Below are positions 42,760 to 56,460 of a stretch of DNA of 64,000 nt, one piece after another (position 1 is the first letter of the stretch; the number at the start of each line of letters is the position of its first letter). Origin of the DNA: Kuschelorhynchus macadamiae. Its lineage: Eukaryota; Arthropoda; Insecta; Coleoptera; Curculionidae. The stretch is from positions 1,962,001 to 2,026,000 of the forward strand of contig JAUTXW010001306.1 in assembly GCA_030620095.1 (NCBI GenBank), read 5' to 3'. The notes below the pieces were generated by a model. The model searched no databases. It was given only the letters and a program-made list of their open reading frames with translations, and had not been told where the DNA came from. The translations under genes and the position numbers were made by a program.

Positions 42760-43905
42760 AGAAAAAAATAATATAGGCCGAGCAAATTTTAAGGGTAAAG
42801 AGTTTTTTTCAGGGTAGAGCCCCTGTTAATTAGTCATTAACATATTCGTAAACCAAAACAAAAGTTGTGCACTAAAAGGTTCTCCCTGACTTGCTTCCTG
42901 TTGATTTTTATATTATTCTGGTTACATTAATTTATTATAACAATCGTCTTACTACAACTACGTTGCACTACCATATTATTTTGGAAAAACTGTTTTTTGC
43001 ACCCTAACAAAGGAGCAGGCCAGAAGAAAATTGATAATTAAATATTTTCTTCTATTAGGTTAGAGAAAGGAATTAAACTATATATACACTAAGCCAGATT
43101 TTTCGTAAGAGGGTTATACTGCACCAATTTACATGATTTTTTTTTATGATTGTCTGGTTACCGAGACCTTTCAACACTATGTTTTTGTATTGTTTTATTG
43201 CGTATTTTTTCTATAAAACCAATGTGTTTTCCTTCAATAATATTTCTGGACGATCTGGTGAATGCCCCGCATATTCTTATAATTCTACTGGAAACTCATC
43301 GCGCCATCTAACGGAAAAGGCAGAACAAGGTCTGCCTGGCCAGCTAGTTAGATATTAAACCATTGCGTTTTGTAGGGCCATGATTGATACTTTCATAAAA
43401 ATCATACTAAACATCGCTCTGGTTGCCAATATACTTTGAAATAATGTGTATCGAGATTTTTATATGGCACGATTTCTGAAGTTATTGGTGTTTTTATAGA
43501 TTTTTTTTCATATTTCCGGCAAGTTTCGTTTCGATTAAACGATAAAGTTATATTACGTACGTGTTAGTCAAGGGAACCATTTATAATCAGAAAAGAAACT
43601 GATAATAACCTTCTGGCATATTTCCAGGTTTTCAGCCAAAAAAAAAACTGAATAACGAACTTTGAGAAAGATTTTGAAGCGGATTTTGTGCTTATTAGAA
43701 AAGGTTCGACTTTTTATTGGATCAGTAGCGTTATTAAGTAAATGTGATTTTACGAGTGAAAATTATTTTGAACTTAGCAAAAAGCTCTTCAATTTATTTA
43801 TATTTTGCTTTTTTGATCTAAGCAGATTAAAAAAAAAACATGTGATTATTTAGATACATAATTTATGATAAAACCTTTTATTCCTAAATTTCCCAATATT
43901 TATTT
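42760..43905. repeat. Direct duplication, copy A
   Basis: Blocks match copy B (44545-45385) in the same order: ATTCGTAAACCAAAACAAAAG (42845; 44601), CACGATTTCTGAAGTT, CATATTTCCGGCAAGTTTCG (43510; 45017), TTATAATCAG..AAGAAACTGATAA (43581; 45079), and TAGATACATAATTTATGATAA (43852; 45326). A dispersed repeat has inserted into this copy at 43090-43352. Confidence 0.75.
43090..43352 (+). repeat. Dispersed repeat, copy 2 (ends GGCCAGCTAGTTA)
   Basis: Same landmarks as 5040-5292: TACTGCACCAATTTACATGA, GGTTACCGAGACCTTTCAAC, TTTCTGGACGATCTGGTGAA and CTGGCCAGCTAGTTA. It carries an extra block before the end (ACTGGAAACTCATCGCGCCA) that the first copy lacks. Confidence 0.7.
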
Positions 43906-43914
43906 ATGGTGATT

Positions 43915-44402
43915 TTTTTCGATTAAAACATTTTGTTAGGCCGCCATCTTGAATTCCTGATAGAATTTTACCAGTTGATCTGTGTAATATAATTAATTAT
44001 TGCACACAGTTTGAAATTAATCCATTAAGTAGTTTTTCAGACTGAATTTTTAAATATTTCATTAGGCCAACATTTTGTTTAGTCCTTTTGGATTCGTACC
44101 AAAATTTTACCAGTTGATTTTCCCATAATACTTAATTTTTGTGCAACATTTGAGGTAAATTGAATACGCAGCTTTTTAGCAACAATTTTTTTAAAATTTC
44201 GTCAGACGCCCATTTTGTTTCGCCGTATTACAATTTTTAAACCAAAATTTGAAGTAATGGAATTAGTAGTTTTTTAGCTATGTCGCGAATAAGCAAACCG
44301 ACAGACAGACAGGACGACGAAAGCTTGAAACGTAAAGATCTGAGCAAATCTCGGAGGGTGATTTTTTTCACGATTACATTACTTCACTTTACGAGGGAAG
44401 TA
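43915..44402 (+). repeat. Cryptic-satellite repeat family, copy 3
   Basis: Three GCC-CATTTTGTT-type motifs (about 43938, 44066, 44205), AAGTAGTTTTT blocks, GACAGACAGACAGGACG and the terminal GATTTTTTTCACGATTACAT...TTTACGAGGGAAGTAAAA. The left end (TTTACCCGG) is missing. The frame at 44280-44483 crosses its end and is not credible. Confidence 0.65.
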
Positions 44403-44544
44403 AAAATTAAACATTTTAGTAGAAACCTGAAAGTCATGAATATTGGAGAAAGAAATCTTGCTTTTCTTATTACCCCTGTATGAAAAATTCACCTATTAAA
44501 TGAAAACGCATACTTTTCCAGAAAAAAAAAGATCCAGCAAAATG

Positions 44545-45385
44545 TTAAGAGTAACGAAGTTTTTTCGAGGCAATGCCCCTCTTGGTTAATTATTTACATA
44601 TTCGTAAGCGGCCAAAACAAAAGCTGTGCACTAAATAGCTTTACTCAGCTTTCCTGATTTACTACCTATTGATTTTTTCGATTTGTATTTACATTAAATT
44701 CTTAAATTGTTCTGTCAATCGTCTAATTATAATTAGGTTACACCCTAGCAAAGAAAAAGATTAGAAACATAGATTAATAAATATTATTTTTATTGGTCTC
44801 TTTACATGTAAGAGATTGACAACACATTCTGAAACACCGTGTATTGCTATCTGAAAAAGAAAGGAGCTAAAAACGCTTCCAATAATTTGGATCATTAGAT
44901 ACTAAACCGTTGCGTCTTTTTAGGGTCATCATTCATACTTCGAAAGAACGTGTATCCAGAACATTATAATCGCACGATTTCTGAAGTTCTGGTTGTTTTT
45001 ATAGATATTTTTTTCATATTTCCGGCAAGTTTCGTTTCGATTAAACGATAAAGCTATATTACGTACGTGTCAGTAGAACCATTTATAATCAGGAAAGAAA
45101 CTGATAATAACCTACTGGCATATTTCCAAGTTTTGAGCCAAAAAGAACCTAAATAACAAAGTTTGTGGGAGATTTTGAAGTGGATTTTGGGTTTATTAGG
45201 AAAAAGGTCTACTTTTTATTCGCTTAGTAGCGTTATTAGGCAAATTTTACGAGTGAAAATTATTTTTAACTTAGCAGAAAGTACTTCAATGCACGATTTA
45301 TTTATAAATAAAAACATGTGATTGTGTAGATACATAATTTATGATAAATCCTTTTATTTCTAAATATACTAATATTTATTAAAAA
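44545..45385. repeat. Direct duplication, copy B
   Basis: Partner of copy A; about 1.5-1.8 kb between matching blocks. It lacks both inserted repeats found in or next to copy A, so it is the simpler version. Confidence 0.75.
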
Positions 45386-45934
45386 ATATTAAAATATAGG
45401 AATCGTTTTATTAATAAAGCATTTGATAGATACATAGTAATTCACAATTTAACTATTTTTTTACTTCGAAACATTCTCTGTCTAAATTAATCGTGTCTCT
45501 AAATCAGTAAATAATAAGCAGATTAATCTATCTAAATATTGAAATACCCAATCTATTTTCATTTACTATATATTTATCTTGAAGGAATTATACGATTTCA
45601 GGGAATACTAGTTTGGTCTAGTAATTGAACTTCCTGTCCTTGCAAATAGTTAATATATTTCCTGTATGTCATGATTGTGTCTAATCATCAATAAGAAATA
45701 GTTAGTTGTCGTAAATTCCGACTGAATTAGATTGAACTTGTAAAAAGTAATTTTTGCAAATTTGTTTAATATTTTTATAATTTAAAATATTTTTTCTATA
45801 GCTACCAAAAAAAAATTAATTTTAAATATTGTTAAAATTAAAATTAAAAATATATGAAATTAAAAAGATTTTCAAATATAAAACGTGTTCTATTCAGTAT
45901 TTAAGTCGTAATCCTTGAATCCCCTTTGACAATT
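45386..45934. other. AT-rich, no gene seen
   Basis: Nothing recognised. Confidence 0.4.
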
Positions 45935-46110
45935 GATCGATTGGCATACTAAATTTTTGTAAGAAATCGTGGTTCTTAGGATTAAATCGTGTCACATTGG
46001 AATTACCAGCAGACGTTTCGTCTTTGATTGCACGCGGCATCATTACGACACTGAATGAGATCCAAGAGATTTAGGCGGGCTTTTATACCGACTTGTGCCC
46101 ACTAAACCTC
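45935..46110 (-). repeat. PLE tail, inverted, with promoter and hammerhead-like motif
   Basis: The reverse complement aligns with 49390-49570: GGTCGAGGTTTAG, GGCACAAGTCGG, TATAAAAGCCCGCC, then GATGCCGCGTGC...AAAGACGAAACGTC and AATTCCAAT...AATCCTAAGAACCACGAT. TATAAAAG occupies 46087-46080. TCATTC about 30 bases downstream fits an initiator. The hammerhead-like motif is at 46044-46012. Confidence 0.6.
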
Positions 46111-46379
46111 GACCCTTTTTTAAGATAGTTTTTCACGTGTAATGAAGACCATAACTCGTATCTCTATTGAATTTCTTTTATGGTTAAAAGATTTCAGTAA
46201 ATCCTTTTATTTTTTCGTTTATAAAATCCTGGAACTGTTAATTTTTTCAAGGAACTTTTTATGAACAAACCTCTGAGCAGCTATGAAAACTCCTCTCGCT
46301 CACATGTGTGGCGAATATCTTTATGAAGACCTTTGAGGATATTACTTTAACATCCTCTCCATTAAAATCTAAACGAAAC

Positions 46380-48304
46380 CTTTTATGTGAAGATATTTTC
46401 CACAATAGCTAGATATGACAGAAATAATTCAGCCCATGAGCGATTCTTTCTCTAAATGGGATTTCGTATTGGTAACTAAATATGAGCATTTGTTAGCGGA
46501 TAACTTTTTTAAAATTTCTATAATATATAATCAAAACTTGGATCTCTATGTAATCAGTATTTATAGATCACTAAATTATGATGTACAATCTTTCTTTAAT
46601 TACCTGCGAAATTTGCTAGATAGTTTACCAGTAAAAACCGACTGGAATTTTGAATTTGAAAATGTTTACTCAAATTTTAGAGCTTTTTTAAATAAAAATT
46701 TAAATGCTTTTATTAAAGCCTTAGCGCCTAGGACTATCAAACCTAAGCGTCATAAACCCTGGACCACGAAAAGCCTCCGCATTTCTGCTAAAAACATGCG
46801 TTCTCTTTTATATATAAAAAAATTCACCGACTCAATTCGTATTTTTTTGACTCTATCTCAAATTATAGGAGAATCTATATTAAATTAATCAAGTCATCAA
46901 AAAATATATACTTTCTAAAACGTCTAACAAATTCTAAAAAGGTTTCAAGGGAAACCTGGTCCATTATCAATGACCTCAGAAACAAATTAAAGCCTGTGCC
47001 TCAGATCTTGTCAAGGCCAAATGACCGAATTGATTATTTTATTAATGTAAGCAGAAATGTTACTTCTGGTATCTCGCCAAGTTTGGACCCTCTTTCGTTT
47101 CTACCTCTATCCAAAAATGAAGCTGATAGCTTTTTCTTAAGCACTGTTAGCAGCATGGAACTAATGAAAGAAGTGAATAACATCACAAGCAAATCTTCGT
47201 GTAGCACTGATGGAATATCAATTAAAATTTTCATGAACGTGCCGTTCCCAGTCATAGAGGCCCTTACAACACTAATAAATGAATCCCTTGTATCAGCTAT
47301 ATTCCTTGCATGACTTAAAACAGCTATAATTATTCCTCTTCATAAAAGGGCCGAAAAAACTAACTCTTGCAATTATCGCCCAATTGCTCTACTACCAGTG
47401 CTATCAAAAATCATTGAAAGATTACTGAAGAATCGTCTTATGCCATATCTCCTTAAACATCAAATAATATCACCGGATGAGTTCGGATTTTTACCCAACA
47501 AGTCCACCAGTGACGCCATGTTCTCATTGCTTAGCGACGTCTACTTATCCCAAAATAACAACTACCCCACCGCCTCTGTTTTTTGTGACTATGCAAAAGC
47601 CTTTGACTGTGTTAGTCGTGGTATTTCTTTAAATTGGTTTAAATTTTATCTCGAGAATAGGCAACAGTTTGTAAGGGCAAATGGTTCTGATTCGGATTGC
47701 AAATTGATTACAAGTGGAGTCCCTCGAAGTTCGGTCTTGGGACCTATTCTTTTTTTACATTATTTACATTATACATTAATGATATGACCACCCTAAAAAA
47801 TAATGGAAAAATCGTTCTCTTTATTGACGACACAGGCATAATATGGAGTAACTTTGATACAACGTCTTTACAGTCTAATATTTCCAACGACCTTGTTATG
47901 ATTAAGACTTGGTCCGATTCCAATCTGCTTTGCTTCAGTTAAACGGTGGCTTTATCTTATAAGGGGACTTTACAACCACTTCAGATTATTTATTTTATTT
48001 ATTTTACAACCACTTCAGATTATTTATTTTAGAAATCGTCTCTTTGATGGGAAAACATATAAACACATTCCCGGAAAGGCCACAACACGTATACCCTACC
48101 AGAAACTCTAGGCATGACATATACCTTCTTATTCCTTCCACAGAATTATTAAAAAAACCAATTATTTACAACACCATAAAACTTTACAATCATCTTCCAG
48201 AACATTTAAAAACAAACCTTATGTTTGCACTCTTTCGAAAAAAACCCAAAGCGTACCTCATTGAAAGACCTTTTTACTGCGTTAATGATTTTTATAATGA
48301 ATAA
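46380..48304 (+). pseudogene. Jockey-like non-LTR retrotransposon, decayed
   Basis: Pieces in order: the end of an endonuclease domain (DLYVISIYRSLNYDVQSFF, about 46540), with a deletion joining it to the pre-RT linker (KPWTTKSLRISAKNMRSL, about 46755); RT fingers (KTAIIIPLHKRAEKT and NYRPIALLPVLSKIIERLLK, 47318-47430); motif A (FCDYAKAFDCV, about 47580), directly followed by a deletion of roughly 15 codons; motif B (SGVPRSSVLGPILF, about 47711); the catalytic box as FIDDTG (about 47820; relatives have FADD); and the C-terminus (48044-48304). Stops or frame changes occur at about 46888, 47311, 47740 and 47940. A 28-base direct duplication sits at 47967-48030. Not functional. Confidence 0.82.
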
Positions 48305-48772
48305 GTCTCATTAAAATGTTTTTTATTTGCTTGTTTACTCAAATCTTTCATGTTCCAGCTGCTTGAAAATATTTTATAAGGAATGAACTTTATGAGAGTC
48401 AGTTAACATTAGTTATTTTTGTTACATAATAGATTAAATTTATACATTTTCTTTTTTTTTTTCTGATACACTTAAATTACCTACTATATTAGTTCAGTAC
48501 ACTTTTTGTTTAACTTCACTTATTTTCCTTGTATACCGTTGTTATATATTGTGTATAATGTTATCAAAATTATTCACCTCGCATATGTATTGTTTATTTC
48601 CTTTTGTTAAAGTCACCTGGATTTATTAACCGTTTTACGGCAATATTACATTAATATTTTGTTTTTTCATTGTTTTGTTTTTTTTTGTTTTAAGATAAAT
48701 TTCGCTTTATCCATAAAATTATAACAATTTTCCTGCGGCAATAAAGTATACTTTTGTTTATTTGTTGTAAAA
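48305..48772 (+). repeat. 3' tail of the jockey-like element
   Basis: Untranslated tail ending GGCAATAAAGTATACTTTTG and a TTTGTT-rich end. It recurs in reverse complement at 57905-57990. Confidence 0.65.
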
Positions 48773-48774
48773 TC

Positions 48775-49345
48775 AAAACACTGGTTTAAATATGTAGATG
48801 ATACTTTTATTGTTTGGTCTCATAGACAGCAAATCTTCTTATATTTCTGGACTACCTTAACTAACAACATTATAATATTAAAGTCACAATAGGAAATGAA
48901 TGTAATGGAAAGATTATTAACTCACTAGTATTTAGATCCATTTCAATTTTTGATCAAGATTCTCTAATATACATGGCACTACAGATAAAATAGGATGATT
49001 GCTTCGGCGGTCCAACATTCGTACAACCTTCGGAACACATAAGAATATTGGAGAATGCTTACGATCCCCCAAAGATGTTGTACCTTTTCAAACAGAAGGA
49101 AGGAGTTTATTAAATTCCTTGCTCTTCTGGCGAAGTATATGTCTGGGAAATAGGACGCTTAATATCCTCTGGATCTATGGAAAATGAACGATATATTAAA
49201 GACAAACCAATTGTTTATTCTATTGTAGCATACAATTGGCCATATAATTATTGTAAAAAAATCCAAGGTTCTAACGTCGGTTCCAAGATCTTATAGACAA
49301 AAGATTAGAGAATCTACTGAAATTAAACATAAAAAACTTCAATAT
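48775..49345 (+). pseudogene. PLE fragment: RT catalytic box joined to endonuclease end
   Basis: The PLE RT motif WFKYVDDTFIVWSHRQ begins at 48784, followed by a loose HL-region. After a large deletion and frame damage, the endonuclease C-terminus GHIIIVKKSKVLTSVPRSYR and QKIRESTEIKH appears (49234-49331). The pieces are far apart in a normal PLE, so most of the connector and the GIY-YIG core are gone. It begins immediately after the jockey-like element's tail, so one may have inserted next to or into the other. Confidence 0.75.
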
Positions 49346-49417
49346 AGGGTTACGGTCTACACCACACGTGGAAATCGATCCTAACACAGGGTCACGGTTT
49401 GTCGAGCACAAGTCGAG

Positions 49418-49515
49418 TATAAAAGCCCGCCTGAATCACTCCAAGCTTATTTAGTATTCAGATCTCGTGGGGTAAAGATCCCTGAAGATAAAATGCAATC
49501 GAAGGCGAAACATCG
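49418..49515 (+). promoter_or_regulatory. PLE tail: TATA box and hammerhead-like motif
   Basis: TATAAAAG (49418-49425) is followed 67 bases later by CTGAAGA (49492-49498) ... GGCGAAAC (49505-49512). The inverted copy at 45935-46110 keeps the same order, and its motif is of the same form. In the PLE literature the terminal repeats hold promoters and hammerhead ribozymes; this copy departs from the CUGAUGA core by one base. Confidence 0.5.
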
Positions 49516-49764
49516 GATAGTAATTCCAATTTGGAAACGTTCTAATCCCAAGAATATAGATTTCATAATTGACCAAAGCCGTGAAAGCCTCCGTTCTACG
49601 TTTTACTAAACCTTTCGGTAGTTGGATCTAGTTTTATATACCGACAATAATAAAGGGTTATTTAGATATTTAGTAATAACTTGATATGCATAATATATAA
49701 ATTGTATTAGTTTCGTTTAAAAACATTTACTTATCTTTTATCCGAAAGTTACCTTATAAAATAA

Positions 49765-50150
49765 AACGATTTTATTGTCTTCTTGATACTTCTAACAGTT
49801 ATAGTCTAAACATGAATGCAAACAAATCGAAAATAACGTTGTTTGGTAGAAAATCTGCATTTTATGCTACAATTAATCACATCTATATTAGTATGGACAC
49901 ACACAGATTAATCTTGACTGATGACGCAAAGAACTTAGGTTTTTTTTAGATTGTAAGCTAACATTCGATAAACATGTCAAGCGCAAGAGAAAGAAAGCTG
50001 TTTGTACCCTTAGACTTATTTACATAAACAGTCATTATTTTAGCACAAGTACGTGACATCTATTATGGGAGTCTCCGCATCGCAATTATGAAGATATAAT
50101 GTCGCAATTTACTACGGGCTGATATCAGAATGCCTGTGTAAGTGGCATAA
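49765..50150 (+). pseudogene. Non-LTR RT C-terminal fragment
   Basis: YSLNMNANKSKITLFGRKSA (about 49795) and, after intervening residues, TDDAKNLGFF (about 49918) are the 'L.lN..KSK...FG...' and 'd.aKNLG...D..l.f..Hv' blocks downstream of the catalytic box in jockey-like RTs. The frame changes at about 49948 and continues CKLTFDKHVKRKRKKA. It is a fragment only. Confidence 0.75.
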
Positions 50151-50299
50151 AGTGAGGTTACCGGTATAGGGCGCATAAATAATTGAATTGAACTTATACT
50201 TAGGACCGACGCAAATTACACTCACTACTATTTTAATATATGGTAATCTCCTTAAAAAAACCGTCGTATTTTTATAACAAATTAAAATTTGCACCATTC

Positions 50300-52238
<1,939 letters not shown>

Positions 52239-52249
52239 TATATATAAAT

Positions 52250-53525
52250 ATGCTATATTCTATAACACTTTGCCTAGGCAAGGTGTTATAGAATTTAGGC
52301 GCCAAGTATTCTACAGATTTTAAGTTTATAGTTTTATAATTGCTTGGAATCATTAAATGTCTACTAACATTTACCCTAGTCTGGTGTTGATGGTTCACAA
52401 ATTTCTTCAAATATCCTTTTTTATGAATATAAATACAGACGGTGAGTATATATAAGACATTTATGTTACATATTCCATCGCTGTATAAGGCACTAGTTGG
52501 ATATAGCCTATTTTTTTTTGAAAATTATTTTCAGAACAGTGTTTTGTATGACTCTGAGAGGTCGCAATTTACTTTTATAAGTTCCTCCCCATATCAACAA
52601 CCCATACCTTATCAAAGACTCGATTAGAGATTTATAAATCAGTATAATCAATTTGGTACCAAGGAACTCTCTTGACTGGTAGAATTTGTATATTAAGTTG
52701 CGGATTTTTGTTGTAAGGTAAGTAACATGTTCTGTCCATTTCAAATGTTGGTCGATAATGATTCCAAGGTACTTCGTATGTCTTACGTCCTTAATTATAT
52801 TCTCATTATTAAGTATGATATTGTGGAAGGACGGTCTGTTTGAATTTGTAAGTGAGAAGGCTATGTAGTTAGTTTTGGTAAAATTTAGTGACAATTTGAA
52901 TGAATCCAACCAGTGTTTGACAATGTTTAGACCCACAGTTACTTTCATTTTGGTCTCATCCCATATAATTCCCCTGAAAATTAGGACCGTGTCATCAGCG
53001 TAAGAAATAATCTTGCCATCAATTCCCAACTCGAGTAAAGAGTTCATATATGAAATAAAAAGTATAGGCCCCAATATGGTTCCCTGTGGAATACCAATTT
53101 ATATTTTAGACGGTTTGCTGAGTGTGTCATTTATTCTGAGATATTGGTCTCGATCAGATAAATAAATTGCAAAAAGTTCTAGCACTTTGCCTCGAATTCC
53201 GTAGTGTGATAAAACATCCAGTAGTTTTTTGTGTGGTACTGTGTCGAAGGCCTTTGCAAGATTTAAGAACACTGCAATTGTTTTTTTATCATTGTTAAGA
53301 TTACTTGTGATTTCTGATGTTAAAGAATATATTGCATCTACTGTGCTTGAACCCTCTATAAAACCAAACTGGTCTCCCGAAATAACATTATTATTTTTGT
53401 AAAATTTCATTAATCTGTCCCTCGGGCATTTTTCAAAAATCTTTGCAAAATTATTTATCAAACTAATTGTTCAATAATTCTGAATTTGGTTCTTTTCACC
53501 TGTTTTAAAAATAGGAGTAATTATC
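52250..53525 (-). pseudogene. Jockey-like RT, minus strand, one stop in the core
   Basis: Reading leftward from 53525: TPIFKTGEKNQIQNY, then NNFAKIFEKCPRDRLMKFYK (fingers), QFGFIEGSSTVDAI, and motif A (VFLNLAKAFDTVPHKKLLD, about 53280-53225). A stop follows (53098), then motif B (IGIPQGTILGPILF, about 53095-53055) and the catalytic box SYADDTVLI (about 53015). C-terminal blocks are LSLNFTKTNYIAFSL, RHTKYLGIIIDQHLKWTEHV and, after a gap, EYLAPKFYNTLPRQ (about 52315-52275). It is better preserved than the other non-LTR relics here. It is 5'-truncated at an (AT)n run, and its 3' end touches the 520-bp AT array. Confidence 0.85.
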
Positions 53526-53537
53526 GATTCCTATATT

Positions 53538-53540
<3 letters not shown>

Positions 53541-53595
<55 letters not shown>

Positions 53596-53596
53596 A
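53541..53596. repeat. (AT)n run followed by T16
   Basis: A 40-bp AT run (53541-53580) and then 16 T bases. Confidence 0.95.
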
Positions 53597-53829
53597 ATCA
53601 ATTATTCACCTGCACTAACACATCCTACAGGGACCCTTGTTGTACCACCATACCAAAAGTATGCGAGTATCTTATGTGCCTGGAATATTTATACAATTAT
53701 TTAACCTTGGTTATGTAGTTAACCTAGAAACATTCCCATAACTATTTAAATTCTGCTGCTTTTGAATAAAACACTTTAGCATCTGTGCTGAGTATTACAA
53801 ATGACACTTTTCGCATAATATTATATACG

Positions 53830-54200
53830 AGTATGGCCTCGCGTCGGTGTATGCTCGAAGTTCCTTCTTACATTTTATGTACATTCTAGAATTTGTAATA
53901 GAGGACAATTTAGCAAATCAGTTATTCACCGCTCGTAGAATTTTAAACTTAAGATCCTGGATTTTGACAAAAAAAACAGCCGTATAGAAACACAAACCGA
54001 TGGATATATTACAGTGCTATCTGTAATAAGTTGAAATCGTGAAGTGGCATAATGGGTTACGTGAGAAGCATTCATTATTTTGTTAGCAACGTTATCCCTG
54101 GCGATGACTAAGCAGATTTATTGCCTTGAACGATAGGAATTGAAAAAAAAAACACTGTTGGCAAATAAAAAAAATAACAGTCGAGGTCTTAAAAACCTCT
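53830..54200. repeat. Direct repeat, copy 1 (second copy at 60915)
   Basis: Shared blocks: GCGTCGGTGTA, ACTCGTAG/GCTCGTAG followed by ATTTTAAACTT, GTCGTATAGAAA, the exact ATAATGGGTTACGTGAGAAGCATTCATTAT (54049; 61149), and GTTATCCCTGGCGATGAC. Both copies are followed, 300-400 bases on, by a mariner C-terminal scrap. Confidence 0.75.
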
Positions 54201-54589
54201 TTAAATTAATAACTTATTATTATCAAACACGGAGAATACTTTGCAAAGACTGCCTATCAAATACACAATAAATTCATCAGGTTTAATCGTTAATGTTTCC
54301 ATTTAAACGAAATATTAGCTAAAGCGCAACAAGATTAGGTGTGGAATTGTCGAGATCGTTAACTAGTTCTATTTGTTTAGAAATATTTGCATGGGTAATT
54401 CAATTCGGAAACTGCTACATACTGGCAACACTAGCCGTGAAATTGTGCCGAGCTATACAAAATTGGGATCCATTTATGGGATATTTTATTTACCATTGAA
54501 TGGATCCTCTATACTAAGTTTTATCTGTCTTTGTTAGCACACAATTTAATTGAGCATCATACAGCTACTGATTTTACGTAAAATTTCGA

Positions 54590-54700
54590 TTTTTTGCTAA
54601 CAGTCCCGATTTAGCACCTCTTGATTCCTTATTGCATGGCAACATAGAGTTCATGAAGCTTACAGCGACAGTATTCAAGAAACTATTCAGTGAGAAATTA
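54590..54700 (+). pseudogene. Mariner transposase C-terminal scrap
   Basis: NSPDLAPLDSLLHGNIEFMK (about 54601) is the mariner block around the last catalytic residue ('SPDL.PLDFFLWG.lK'). The codons at the FFLWG position are changed to SLLHG. Only about 30 codons are recognisable. Confidence 0.65.
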
Positions 54701-54710
54701 GAAATCGAAA

Positions 54711-55596
54711 TAAAGTTGAAAATGTTAAAATTAATTGAACTAATCATACTCAAATAAGTATCCTGTATATTTTTCACGTTTTGGGTAGTCGTCATTAAAT
54801 GTACTCTATGTACAACTGAGAACACAAAAAAATTGAGTTTCTGTTTATTGGCTTTCTTACAAATGGAATTTATTTAAAAAAGGTATCGCAAAAATATAAA
54901 AAATAAACACTCACTTTATTTTTGTACAGTTCAAAGCAGTGTTTTTCATTTATTATCTTTCCTTGATTCAATCGAAACGATAACTGCTCACAACGTTCGA
55001 CTATTTTCCGATTATCTACAGCATCTGAAAATCTAGATTTCCTCCCATTGGCGTACCTACAAAATGATTTATAACCGCCAGAACGCAGTGACGTCCGGCA
55101 TCGAATGTCGCAACGGTACTTTTATCGTATCGCAAGGGTGCAAACACTTTCCTTTTTCCATGTAGTTTTGCTGATTTTCATACTAAACTGATGTCACTGC
55201 GGTTTATCACATACTGCAATACCGCAACATACTAAAAGCAAATTTAGTTCAGAAAACCGTTATTACGAAAACAATTTTGAATAACTGCCATTAGCTTATT
55301 AGATATTGCAGTCGTAATAGATTTCTCATAATTTCTGTTAGTATTTTCTGTTTCAACTCTAATTGTCTACGTCAAAGTGGCATTATCTCTCTGATTCTAT
55401 CGTTATAAATTTCATTTTTAAAACATACTTACAGAAAATCTCCAATGAGGTTAAATCCATGCCGTTTGCAAGTCATATTTTAGTTTTATCTACAAGTCAT
55501 ATTCGTAAAACATGCTATAATATATAGTATGATTTACTTTAACATAAAAGAAACTAATGAATACAGAGTAATTTTATAAAAAATAATAAAACAAAA
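54711..55596. other. AT-rich, no gene seen
   Basis: Nothing recognised. Confidence 0.4.
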
Positions 55597-55712
55597 CCCA
55601 ACAGACTTAAATGTATACCAACTAAATTCTGGAGATTGTAACACAACTTATATAGGTCAGACAGGCAAATATTTAGGTAAAAGAATAGACGGAGACCACT
55701 TAGCCAAATAGA
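55597..55712 (+). pseudogene. PLE GIY-YIG endonuclease scrap
   Basis: VYQLNSGDCNTTYIGQTGKY then LGKRIDGDHLAK is the GIY-YIG core. The first of the two usual cysteines is replaced by Ser (NSGDC). It ends abruptly at a stop, and a GC-rich segment follows. Confidence 0.75.
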
Positions 55713-55734
55713 GATTGCAATCCTACAACTTCTT

Positions 55735-56460
55735 TAACCCCGCGGGATTGAGGAGCGGGATTAATCAATCCGGCGCGCGATCCCGCGGAATCCAGCATAG
55801 TTAATATTCATATACGATACGGGACACGAATTAGGTACATTTTATTGCCTTTATCGCCCATTGTTTGATTAACCCGGTTACTCGGTAGATTTTTTGTGAT
55901 GGTTTTGCCGACAGACGGCTATGCTATGTTGCCAAATCGATAATCTAATTAGCTTTCACAAAATATTGTCCCGCAACTTCTTCCGTAGTAAAAATGTATA
56001 AATGGGCACACTTCGTGAACTCGCCATCAAGTAATAATATCCTGTACTAACTCAGCGTTGATCAACTATCTCCTATATAAAAAAGGAGAATATGTAACGT
56101 ATCATTAAAGAAGTAAATACGTGTTTATTTATTTCGCAAAATGCCGGACAGCGAATGCTGAACTCGGACGCAACACAAGCGCGGCTAAGTTCAACCGACG
56201 GGCGACTGTCGCTAGAACGAAATGGCAACAGCGCATGAGCCATGCTGCGCGGTAGCTCGGAAAGCTACGAACGGCAACGTCGCTTCGCGCCGCGCGACTT
56301 GCGTGCGTTTAATAAAATATTGCGGAAGATTAGGTTTGGAGCTAGTTTTCAAACCTGCTGGATCCGCGGATTCACATTTGACTTGTGCGGGATCTCAAAG
56401 GTCCAAAAAACTGAAATATTTAAAATGTCTTTATGTAGATAAATAGACAAAGTTGGCTTT
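55735..56460. other. GC-rich island, unclassified; possible promoter or LTR remnant
   Basis: 55737-55795 has repeated GGGATT/AATCC and a CCGCGGGAT...ATCCCGCGG inverted pair. TATAAAT at about 55999 is followed about 30 bases on by ATCAAGT. TTTATTTATTTCGC with GTAAATACG near 56118 looks like an LTR-type transcript end. 56150-56400 is strongly GC-rich with overlapping open frames (56222-56446 and 56242-56442) of no known family. I cannot name it. Confidence 0.3.

Noticed and set aside
56222..56446. Two overlapping frames in the GC-rich island
   Set aside because: Overlapping registers open because of high GC content; no motif.
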